Of a stretch of 5,173 nt of DNA, positions 1-5,173 are shown in pieces; the stretch's first letter is position 1, and the number at the start of each line of letters is the position of its first letter. The stretch is from Geminicoccaceae bacterium. GTDB taxonomy: Bacteria > Pseudomonadota > Alphaproteobacteria > Geminicoccales > Geminicoccaceae. A program made the translations under genes and the position numbers. The notes beneath the pieces are model-generated. The model was not told where the DNA came from, ran no database searches, and was given only the letters and a program-made list of their open reading frames with translations. The stretch lies in NCBI GenBank assembly GCA_030824835.1, contig JAPJRA010000327.1, positions 1 through 5,173 on the forward strand, written 5' to 3'.

Positions 1-421
1 GGCTGCCTCCGGCAGCGGCTTCGGCGGCACGCTCCTGGGCAGCGCCGCCGGCGGTGCGGCAGGCTATGGCCTGGGGGCTGCCGGTGTCGGCATCAACAAC
101 ACGGTGGGCGCCATCGGCGGGGCACTTCTGGGTGCCGCCGTCGCCACGGCTGCCGACTCCTACGTGCAGGACACGACCTACACGATCGTCACCGACATCC
201 AGATTGCGGAAAAGACCAGCGGGGTCATCAGCCAGAGCGAGCAGGCCAACCTCTCGCAGGGCAGCTCCGGAACCATCAGCCAGAGCAGCAGCAACACCAC
301 CGACGTCAAGCGCTACCGCACCCGCATCGTCAGCACCGCCAACAAGGTCAACCTCGACTGGTACGAGGCCGCCCCGGATCTTTCCAACGGCATGACCCGC
401 AGCATCGCCGGCCTGTTCTGA
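1..421 (+). CDS. traT: TraT-family complement resistance / surface exclusion lipoprotein, C-terminal part (5' end outside window)
   Basis: The open frame enters from the left edge (first complete codon at base 2) and ends with TGA at 419-421, giving 139 residues; TraT proteins are about 240 residues, so roughly the N-terminal 40%, including any lipoprotein signal peptide and lipobox, is missing. Visible residues 1-55 are Gly/Ala-rich and hydrophobic, in two segments, as in the membrane-associated middle of TraT. The polar tail then follows F-plasmid TraT as I remember it: an AAD..V.D..YT..TD.QIAE.T block (about residues 50-74), a Ser/Gln/Thr-rich stretch, then Y.TR.VS.ANKVNL and a terminal SIA.(L/I). 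TraT proteins are outer-membrane lipoproteins; the plasmid versions block redundant conjugation and reduce complement killing. The role of chromosomal homologues is not well defined. No other transfer gene is visible. GTG at 104 would be only an internal codon. Family assignment is firm; a surface-exclusion role here is not shown. Confidence 0.88.
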   Translation, partial: AASGSGFGGTLLGSAAGGAAGYGLGAAGVGINNTVGAIGGALLGAAVATAADSYVQDTTYTIVTDIQIAEKTSGVISQSEQANLSQGSSGTISQSSSNTTDVKRYRTRIVSTANKVNLDWYEAAPDLSNGMTRSIAGLF

Positions 422-434
422 ATTGACTGGATAG

Positions 435-824
435 CTAGGTCGACGGCGGCAGTGCGATCAGTGCCGCCGCCACCCGCCGCCCCTCGGCCACGAGCAGATT
501 GTAGGTCCGGCAGGCAGCGGGTGTGGCCATCGCCTCTATCACCACGCCCCACGCCCGGACGGCCTGCCGTAGCTCGGCCGGAACCGGCGCGAATCCCGGC
601 CCCATCCCGATCACGAGCAGGTCGGGCAGCGGCTCGGCGGTCCGCACCGCATCGAGGCTGGCGAGGTCGATCGCCCGATGGTCCTCGGGCACCCAGGGCA
701 ACACCCGTTCGGGAAAGACCAGCAGCGAGCCTTCGTAGCGCACCCCGGAAACCGTGAAACCACCCGGGCGGTAGCCCTGCACGACATGCAGGTCTGGCGC
801 TAGCTTCGGCGTGCTGGCTTCCAT
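435..824 (-). CDS. Mth938-like domain protein (DUF498/NDUFAF3 family)
   Basis: This 129-residue protein is the usual length for a single Mth938 domain and has no signal peptide or membrane segment, so it should be cytosolic or peripheral. Family features are visible: an N-terminal stretch with GGF.V.G..YEGSLLV (residues 21-36), a PDLLVIGMGPG turn (68-77), and the strongly conserved C-terminal block with EAM.TPAACRTYNLL..EGRRVAAALI (97-123). The biochemical function of the bacterial members is unknown. The mitochondrial relative NDUFAF3 is a respiratory complex I assembly factor. The ATG lies 11 nt after the secF stop, so it is probably translated from the same mRNA; its Shine-Dalgarno is weak (a GGCACGGGCG stretch just before the ATG), which suggests coupling to secF. 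The TAG stop faces the TraT stop across only 13 bp. It is the last gene of the yajC-secD-secF block. The family is secure; the function is not. Confidence 0.9.
   Translation of the reverse strand: MEASTPKLAPDLHVVQGYRPGGFTVSGVRYEGSLLVFPERVLPWVPEDHRAIDLASLDAVRTAEPLPDLLVIGMGPGFAPVPAELRQAVRAWGVVIEAMATPAACRTYNLLVAEGRRVAAALIALPPST
444..469. terminator. Possible hairpin at the convergent gene ends
   Basis: Perfect 8-bp inverted repeat, CGGCGGCA at 444-451 and TGCCGCCG at 462-469, with a 10-nt loop. It lies 22 bp past the traT stop and inside the last codons of the Mth938 gene. It could stop plus-strand transcripts, but neither side carries a T-tract, so it is not a canonical intrinsic terminator. 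The repeat may simply reflect Ala/Pro-rich GC codons. Confidence 0.22.
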
Positions 825-835
825 CGCCCGTGCCG

Positions 836-1786
836 TCAGCGCCCCGCCGGCTGGGCTGCGGTCGCGGCCTTTTCCTTCTCGCCCACCGTGCGGAGGTTCA
901 GATAGTAGAGTATCGGCGTCGCGATATAGATCGTCGAATAGGTGCCGATGACGACACCCCAGATCATGATGATGGTGAAGCCGCGGATCACCTCGCCGCC
1001 GAAGAAGTACAGCGCCATCAGCGCCACCAGCGTGGTGAGCGAGGTCATCAAGGTCCGCGCCAGCGTCTCGTTGATGCTGCGGTCGAGCAGCTGGTCGAGC
1101 GGCAGCGCCTTGTAGCGACGGAGATTCTCACGCACGCGGTCGTAGATCACCACCGTGTCGTTGAGGGAGTAGCCGACAATGGTGAGCACCGCGGCCACGC
1201 TGGTCAGGTTGAACTCGATCCCGGTCAGCGCGTAGATGCCGATCGACGCCGAGACGTCGTGGACGAGCGACGCGATGGCCCCCACGCCGTACTGCCACTC
1301 GAACCGGAACCAGAGATAGACCAGGACGCCGAGCAGCGAGAACAGCACCGCCCAGACGCTGTTCATCAGCAGCTCGGAGCTGACCCTGGGACCGACGAAC
1401 TCGGCGCGCTGGTAGGTTAGCCCGCCACCCACGGCCTCGTTCAGCGCCCCCTTGATCCGCTCCACCGCCTCGCGCTGGGCCTGCTCGTCGCCCTCCGGCG
1501 CCTTGGCGCGGATCATGACATCGTCATCGGTGCCGGCGGTCTGCAGCGACACCTCGCCGAGGTCGAGCCCACCCAGGGTCGAGCGCATCAGCGCCAGATC
1601 GGCGGGTCCGGGGGTCTTCACCTCGAGCAGGACGCCGCCCCGAAAATCGATGCCGAGATTGAGCCCGGAAGTGGCGACCAGGACGATGGTGCCGAGCAGC
1701 ACGAACAGCGACCAGCCGAACGCGATCCAGCGATAGCGGAAGAACGGGATCTTGGTGTTGTCGGGGACGAGGCGGGGGCGACGCAT
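836..1786 (-). CDS. secF: Protein translocase subunit SecF
   Basis: SecF is an inner-membrane subunit that works with SecD as a proton-driven motor, helping SecYEG complete and release exported proteins on the periplasmic side. The 316-residue length is normal. Hydrophobic segments fit the six-helix SecF plan: TM1 about 21-39, a periplasmic domain about 43-138, then TM2 141-160, TM3 167-187, TM4 194-214, TM5 245-263 and TM6 268-293. Diagnostic motifs are IDFRGG (46-51) after TM1, VGP (131-133) before TM2, and VGYSLNDTVVIYDRVREN (204-221) at the end of TM4; Asp210 in the latter is the likely proton-path carboxylate by analogy with other SecDF proteins. The C-terminus is a short charged, Ala-rich cytosolic tail. 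The ATG is 8 nt after the secD stop and is preceded by GAAGG at 5-nt spacing. The TGA stop lies 11 nt before the Mth938 start. Confidence 0.98.
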   Translation of the reverse strand: MRRPRLVPDNTKIPFFRYRWIAFGWSLFVLLGTIVLVATSGLNLGIDFRGGVLLEVKTPGPADLALMRSTLGGLDLGEVSLQTAGTDDDVMIRAKAPEGDEQAQREAVERIKGALNEAVGGGLTYQRAEFVGPRVSSELLMNSVWAVLFSLLGVLVYLWFRFEWQYGVGAIASLVHDVSASIGIYALTGIEFNLTSVAAVLTIVGYSLNDTVVIYDRVRENLRRYKALPLDQLLDRSINETLARTLMTSLTTLVALMALYFFGGEVIRGFTIIMIWGVVIGTYSTIYIATPILYYLNLRTVGEKEKAATAAQPAGR

Positions 1787-1791
1787 GGCAG

Positions 1792-1796
1792 CCTTC
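1792..1796 (-). promoter_or_regulatory. secF ribosome binding site
   Basis: On the minus strand GAAGG lies 5 nt upstream of the secF ATG and overlaps the secD TGA stop (1795-1797). It supports the chosen secF start and tight coupling of secD and secF translation. Confidence 0.6.
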
Positions 1797-3390
1797 AGAG
1801 CGGCAGGGCCGAGGGGCGGCGGCGATCATACCAGATCGCGACCAGGAACCGGCTGAAATAGGTGGCGGTGAACATGTTGGTGATCACGCCCAGGCCCAGG
1901 GTCACGGCGAAGCCCTTGACCGGGCCGGAGCCGAACTGAAACAGGGCCAGCGCCGCGATCAGCGAGGTCAGGTTGGCGTCGACGATGGTGCGCATGGCCT
2001 CGTTGAAGCCGGTGTTGATCGCCGACAGCGCCGTTCGCCCGCTGCGCACCTCCTCGCGGATTCGCTCATAGATCAGCACGTTGGAATCGACGGCCTGACC
2101 GATGGTGAGCACGATCCCGGCGATGCCGGGCAGGGTCAGCGTACCGCCGAGCAGCGACATGATCCCCAGGATCAAGACCACGTTGAGGACAAGCGCGACA
2201 TCGGCGATCAGGCCGAAAATGCCGTAATAGAGCAGCATCAACCCGACCACGAGGATCGAGGCCACCACGGTGGCCGTGGCACCATCGCGGATCGAATCCG
2301 CACCGAGCTCGGCGCCGACGGAGCGCTCCTCGATCACCTTCAACGGCGCCGGCAGGGCACCGGCGCGCAGCAGCACCGACAGCTCGTTGGCCGATTGCAC
2401 GGTGAAGCTGCCGGAGATGATGCCCGAGCCGCCGAGAATGGGCTCGCGGATGTTGGGGGCCGAGATCACCTTGTCATCGAGCACGATCGCGAACGGCTTG
2501 CCCACGTTCTCCTGGGTGATCTTGCCGAACTTCCGCGCACCCGCATTGTCGAAGCGGAAGCTCACGACCGGCTGGTTGTCCTGGAACGTCGGCTGGGCGT
2601 TGGTCAGGCTCTCGCCGCTCAGCTCGACCTGCCGCTTGACGAGATAGTGCTGCGGGCCGCGATCTCCCTCGGCCGCCTCCAGCAGCATGTCGCCCGGCGG
2701 CACGCGGCCAGCCAGCGCATCCTGAATGCTCGATTCCATATCGACCATGTGAAAGGTCAATCGCGCCGTCTTGCCGAGCAGGCGCTTGATGTTTCCGGGA
2801 TCTCTCTCGCCCGGCACCTGGACCAGGATGCGGTCGGCACCCTGGCGCTGGATCGACGCCTCGCGGGTGCCCAGCTCGTCGATGCGTCGCCGCACCACCT
2901 CGAGCGACTGCGCGATCGCTGCCTGGCCCAGCTCGTTGCGCTTGGCGTCGGTGAGGCGCAGGACGATCCGGGGACCATCCTCCTGCAGGTCGAAATCGCG
3001 GATCTGCCCGGTGACACCGAGATTGAGCGGGTTCAGCTTCGTGATCTCGGCGACCGCCTGCTCGCGCTGGCTCGGGTCGACGAGCGTCACGGTGACGGTG
3101 TCGCCCTGCACGCCCAGGCCGCGATAGTTCACCCGCGCGCCGCGCAGCGCCACGCGCATGTCGCTGACCATGGTCTCCAGGCGCTCGTGGTAGATCGGCT
3201 CGAGGTCGACCTCGAGCAGCAGGTAGGAGCCGCCCTGCAGGTCGAGGCCGAGCGTGATCTGCCGCGTGGGCATGAAGCCCGGCATGCTGTCCAGCGTCGC
3301 GCGCGACAGGAAATTGGGAAGCAGCGCCACGGCGCCGAACAGGCAGACGGCGGCGATGACCAGGGCTCGCCAGGAGGGCATGCGGAACAT
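1795..3390 (-). CDS. secD: Protein translocase subunit SecD
   Basis: SecD is the larger half of the SecDF inner-membrane motor that uses the proton gradient to pull proteins emerging from SecYEG. At 531 residues it matches the shorter SecD type; E. coli SecD, at about 615, is longer. TM1 is about 9-27, followed by LGLDLQGG (47-54), the large periplasmic P1 domain with RRRIDELGTREASIQRQG (167-184) and ILVQVPG (188-194), and the P1 head to about residue 335. LLRAGALPAPL (340-350) and ERSVGAELGADSI (355-367) lead into TM2-TM6 (about 370-520). The TM4 motif reads GQAVDSNVLIYERIREE (431-447); Asp435 corresponds to the essential proton-path Asp, but the usual GMAVDANV is altered to GQAVDSNV. The ATG at 3390 is 12 nt after the yajC stop and has only a weak AAG-type Shine-Dalgarno; Met4 (3381) is an alternative start. 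Coupling to yajC translation is likely. Confidence 0.98.
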   Translation of the reverse strand: MFRMPSWRALVIAAVCLFGAVALLPNFLSRATLDSMPGFMPTRQITLGLDLQGGSYLLLEVDLEPIYHERLETMVSDMRVALRGARVNYRGLGVQGDTVTVTLVDPSQREQAVAEITKLNPLNLGVTGQIRDFDLQEDGPRIVLRLTDAKRNELGQAAIAQSLEVVRRRIDELGTREASIQRQGADRILVQVPGERDPGNIKRLLGKTARLTFHMVDMESSIQDALAGRVPPGDMLLEAAEGDRGPQHYLVKRQVELSGESLTNAQPTFQDNQPVVSFRFDNAGARKFGKITQENVGKPFAIVLDDKVISAPNIREPILGGSGIISGSFTVQSANELSVLLRAGALPAPLKVIEERSVGAELGADSIRDGATATVVASILVVGLMLLYYGIFGLIADVALVLNVVLILGIMSLLGGTLTLPGIAGIVLTIGQAVDSNVLIYERIREEVRSGRTALSAINTGFNEAMRTIVDANLTSLIAALALFQFGSGPVKGFAVTLGLGVITNMFTATYFSRFLVAIWYDRRRPSALPL

Positions 3391-3402
3391 CGGCTGCGGG
3401 AC

Positions 3403-3798
3403 TTACTTCTTGCCCAGCAGCTTGCCGAAGAAGCCGCCGGCCGACGATGCCGCGGCCCGATTGTCGTTGCCGGACGCCGGGACCGGCTTGTTCAGCATGT
3501 CGGCCACGGTGTGCCGTACCACCTTCACCTGCATGTTGGGCGCGATCTCGACCATGAGCGTGGCGTCGGTGCTGTCGACCTTCACCACCTTGCCGATCAG
3601 GCCGCCGGCCGTGACGATCTGATCACCCTTCTTCAGGTTCTCGATCATTGCCCGATGGGCTTTGAGCTTCGTCTGCTGCGGACGGATCAGCAGGAAATAG
3701 AACACGACGAAGATCAGCACCAGAGGGGCCAGCGACATGAGCATGTCGCCGCCGGCGGCAGGGGCGGCCGCTTGGGCGTAAGCCGGAGAAATGAACAT
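3403..3798 (-). CDS. yajC: Sec translocon accessory protein YajC
   Basis: YajC is a small single-span inner-membrane protein that associates with SecDF and the SecYEG/YidC holotranslocon. It is not essential in E. coli, and its exact role is unclear. The 131 residues show a short Ala-rich N-terminus (1-18), one membrane helix (about 20-38) ending in the family signature FYFLLIRPQQ (33-42), a basic segment with K.H..MI..LKKGDQIVTAGGLIGKV (46-71), and a small beta-rich cytosolic domain ending near VADMLNKP (98-105). A low-complexity Ala/Ser/Gly tail ends in lysines (GKLLGKK). The segment MFISPAYAQA resembles a signal-peptide end but is too short to be one; this start is common in alphaproteobacterial YajC. 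The ATG at 3798 is preceded by GAGGA at 4-nt spacing and lies about 30 nt downstream of a promoter-like site. It is the first gene of the yajC-secD-secF-Mth938 block. Confidence 0.97.
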   Translation of the reverse strand: MFISPAYAQAAAPAAGGDMLMSLAPLVLIFVVFYFLLIRPQQTKLKAHRAMIENLKKGDQIVTAGGLIGKVVKVDSTDATLMVEIAPNMQVKVVRHTVADMLNKPVPASGNDNRAAASSAGGFFGKLLGKK

Positions 3799-3802
3799 GG
3801 GA

Positions 3803-3807
3803 TCCTC
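3803..3807 (-). promoter_or_regulatory. yajC ribosome binding site
   Basis: GAGGA on the minus strand, 4 nt upstream of the yajC ATG. It is the clearest Shine-Dalgarno in the window and fits yajC as the first gene of the transcript. Confidence 0.6.
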
Positions 3808-3833
3808 AGTGGCGATGGCCAGCGTGGGGGCGG

Positions 3834-3861
3834 ACTATAGCCACGCGGACTTGCATTGCAA
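3834..3861 (-). promoter_or_regulatory. Probable sigma70-type promoter of the yajC-secDF operon
   Basis: Read on the minus strand, a -35-like TTGCAA (3861-3856) is followed after 16 nt by a -10-like TATAGT (3839-3834). They match the consensus at four and five of six positions. Transcription would begin near 3827, leaving a leader of about 30 nt that holds the yajC ribosome binding site. The -35 element sits in a small inverted repeat, TTGCA-T-TGCAA (3851-3861). Position and match are good, but the call is by eye only. Confidence 0.5.
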
Positions 3862-3875
3862 CCGATGACCCGCGC

Positions 3876-3900
3876 TCGTCAGGACGGGACAATCGTCAGG
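3876..3900. repeat. Short direct repeat TCGTCAGG, 17-bp period
   Basis: Two exact copies of TCGTCAGG begin at 3876 and 3893. They lie just upstream of the yajC -35 element and upstream of any SulP promoter. The spacing puts them on different faces of the helix (about 1.6 turns), so cooperative binding of one regulator is not strongly implied. Chance is possible for an 8-mer. Confidence 0.4.
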
Positions 3901-4066
3901 TTGCCATCGGCCGCCCGCAACATTAATCCCTCGACAGCATGCAGTAGCGCGGCGACCGGTCGACAGTCGCTTGCGGCGCACGGGCGATCGGGATGCGGCA
4001 GGAAGGTCGCCCCGGCCCTCGGCCACGCCCATCTCCTTGCGCTCGCAGCGCCTCGAAAGCGGATTC

Positions 4067-5173
4067 ATGAACCTGACACGCCTGCGCGCCGAATGGTTCG
4101 GCAACATCAAGGGTGACCTGCTCGCCGGCACGGTCGTCGCGCTGGCGCTGATCCCCGAGGCGATCGCGTTCTCGATCATCGCCGGTGTCGACCCACGTGT
4201 CGGCCTGTTCGCCTCGTTCTCGATCGCCGTCATCATTGCCATCGTCGGCGGCCGGCCCGGCATGATCTCGGCGGCCACGGCAGCGACCGCAGTGCTGATG
4301 GTTACCCTGGTTCGCGATCACGGCCTGCAATATCTGCTGGCTGCGACCGTGCTCGCCGGCGTCCTGCAGGTGGTAGCCGGGCTGCTGCGGCTGGGCGAGC
4401 TGATGCGCTTCGTCTCGCGCTCGGTCATCACCGGGTTCGTCAACGCGCTGGCGATCCTGATCTTCATGGCCCAGCTGCCCGAGCTGATCGGCGTGCCCTG
4501 GCTGACCTACATCATGGTCGCCGCCGGCCTCGCCATCATCTACCTGCTGCCGCGGCTGACCAGGATCGTGCCGTCGCCGCTCGTCTGCATCGTTGTGCTC
4601 AGCGCGATCTCGATCGGCTTCGGGCTCGACCTGCGCACGGTCGGCGACATGGGCGAGTTGCCCTCGACCCTGCCTGTGTTCCTGCTGCCCGACGTGCCGC
4701 TCAACCTCGACACGCTGTTGACCATCCTGCCCTACTCGGCCGCGATCGCCGTCGTGGGTCTGCTCGAATCGCTGATGACGGCCACCATCGTCGACGACCT
4801 GACCGACACGAGGAGCGACAAGAACCGTGAGTGCGTCGGCCAGGGCGTGGCAAACTTCGTGACCGGGTTCCTGGGCGGCATGGCCGGCTGCGCCATGATC
4901 GGCCAGTCGGTCATCAACGTGAAATCCGGTGGCCGCGGCCGGTTGTCGACCTTCTTTGCGGGCATGTTCCTGCTTTTCCTGATCCTGGTCGTCAGCGACT
5001 GGGTGAGGCAGATCCCGATGGCGGCCCTGGTCGCCGTAATGATCATGGTCTCGATCGGCACCTTCAGCTGGACCTCGCTGAGGCAGCTGCGCACCCATCC
5101 GCGTAGTTCCAGCATCGTCATGCTGGCCACCGGGGTGACCGTGGTCGCGACCCACAATCTGGCGCTGGGGGTC
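4067..5173 (+). CDS. SulP-family inorganic anion transporter, N-terminal 369 residues (3' end outside window)
   Basis: SulP (SLC26-type) carriers move sulfate, bicarbonate or other anions across the inner membrane, by proton or sodium symport or by exchange. The frame is open from ATG 4067 to the right edge; family members are about 480-550 residues, so the last membrane segment(s) and any C-terminal STAS domain are outside. The family signature is clear in TM1-TM2: [20 protein letters not shown] (16-35), then [13 protein letters not shown] (39-51). TM3 has [12 protein letters not shown] (62-73). TM8 carries [18 protein letters not shown] (231-248), then [19 protein letters not shown] (253-271) and [15 protein letters not shown] (275-289); [14 protein letters not shown] (316-329) comes near the end. 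From memory this pattern fits the subgroup of Bacillus YvdB and is also close to cyanobacterial BicA in TM8. The exact anion cannot be told. The ATG fits the family N-terminus well, though its ribosome binding site is weak (an AAGCGGA-like stretch). Confidence 0.92.
   Translation, partial: MNLTRLRAEWFGNIKGDLLAGTVVALALIPEAIAFSIIAGVDPRVGLFASFSIAVIIAIVGGRPGMISAATAATAVLMVTLVRDHGLQYLLAATVLAGVLQVVAGLLRLGELMRFVSRSVITGFVNALAILIFMAQLPELIGVPWLTYIMVAAGLAIIYLLPRLTRIVPSPLVCIVVLSAISIGFGLDLRTVGDMGELPSTLPVFLLPDVPLNLDTLLTILPYSAAIAVVGLLESLMTATIVDDLTDTRSDKNRECVGQGVANFVTGFLGGMAGCAMIGQSVINVKSGGRGRLSTFFAGMFLLFLILVVSDWVRQIPMAALVAVMIMVSIGTFSWTSLRQLRTHPRSSSIVMLATGVTVVATHNLALGV

Larger units (their letters stand above)
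3799..4066. other. Divergent intergenic region between yajC and the SulP gene
   Basis: This 268-bp region separates genes transcribed away from each other and should hold both promoters. The yajC side has a good promoter candidate at 3834-3861. On the plus strand I found only weak candidates, for example TTGCCA at 3901-3906 followed after 15 nt by ATTAAT at 3922-3927; that site would leave a leader of roughly 130 nt before the SulP start. Small repeats are present: a TCGTCAGG direct repeat (3876-3883 and 3893-3900), the 10-bp palindrome CGACCGGTCG (3953-3962), and TCGACAG at 3931-3937 and 3960-3966. I see no tRNA, riboswitch or credible small gene; open frames crossing the region lack family features. 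Confidence 0.6.

Noticed and set aside
104..421. A separate 105-residue gene starting at GTG 104
   Set aside because: The frame is open back to the left edge and the upstream residues continue the Gly-rich TraT segment, so this GTG is an internal Val codon.
452..757. Plus-strand frames opposite the Mth938 gene
   Set aside because: Arg/Pro/Ala/Ser-rich shadow frames of a gene with strong family motifs on the other strand.
830..1420. Plus-strand open frame of 196 codons opposite secF
   Set aside because: His/Asp/Arg/Gln-rich shadow of secF with no family signal.
2395..3840. Long plus-strand open frame (481 codons) antisense to secD and yajC
   Set aside because: It lies wholly opposite well-identified genes, and its product is low-complexity, rich in Arg, Asp, His, Gln and Leu with no recognisable domain. 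This is typical of an antisense frame in GC-rich coding DNA.
3856..4116. Small plus-strand frame (86 codons) in the intergenic region running into the SulP gene
   Set aside because: No ribosome binding site or recognisable features, and it overlaps the SulP start in another frame.
3835..4278. Minus-strand frame (147 codons) upstream of yajC
   Set aside because: Its first part is antisense to the SulP 5' end, and its stop lies next to the yajC promoter candidate. The composition is unlike a real protein and no motif is visible.
3923..5155. Long minus-strand open frame (410 codons) opposite the SulP gene
   Set aside because: Its product is a biased Asp/His/Arg/Gln/Gly string without motifs, whereas the opposite strand encodes a clear SulP protein.

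Overview
The window is GC-rich with dense coding. It looks like a chromosomal segment of an alphaproteobacterium, plausibly Rhodospirillales-like. That placement rests on the yajC-secD-secF order followed directly by an Mth938-type (NDUFAF3-like) gene, which I recall as a common alphaproteobacterial arrangement, and on the style of the proteins. It is an inference, not the result of a search.

Layout. Bases 1-421 (+) hold the C-terminal part of a TraT-family protein, cut by the left edge. It converges on a four-gene minus-strand block, read from right to left: yajC (3798-3403), secD (3390-1795), secF (1786-836) and a small Mth938-domain gene (824-435). The gaps between these genes are 12, 8 and 11 nt, so they very probably form one operon. 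A sigma70-like promoter lies just upstream of yajC. After a 268-bp divergent intergenic region, a plus-strand SulP-family anion transporter begins at 4067 and runs off the right edge at 5173, lacking its C-terminus.

Function. YajC, SecD and SecF form the accessory complex of the SecYEG translocon. SecD and SecF use the proton motive force to pull exported proteins across the inner membrane, and YajC is a small membrane partner. The Mth938 protein is of uncertain role, but its mitochondrial relative helps assemble respiratory complex I, which gives a possible link to membrane-protein biogenesis. The TraT-like protein would be an outer-membrane lipoprotein, and the SulP protein an inner-membrane anion carrier. 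Neither has an evident link to the Sec operon.

Overall this is mainly a conserved housekeeping region. I saw no mobile element, CRISPR array, RNA gene or clearly novel system. Points for a second look are the TraT homologue beside a Sec operon, the Mth938-Sec coupling, a few residue-level deviations, and small repeats in the divergent intergenic region.
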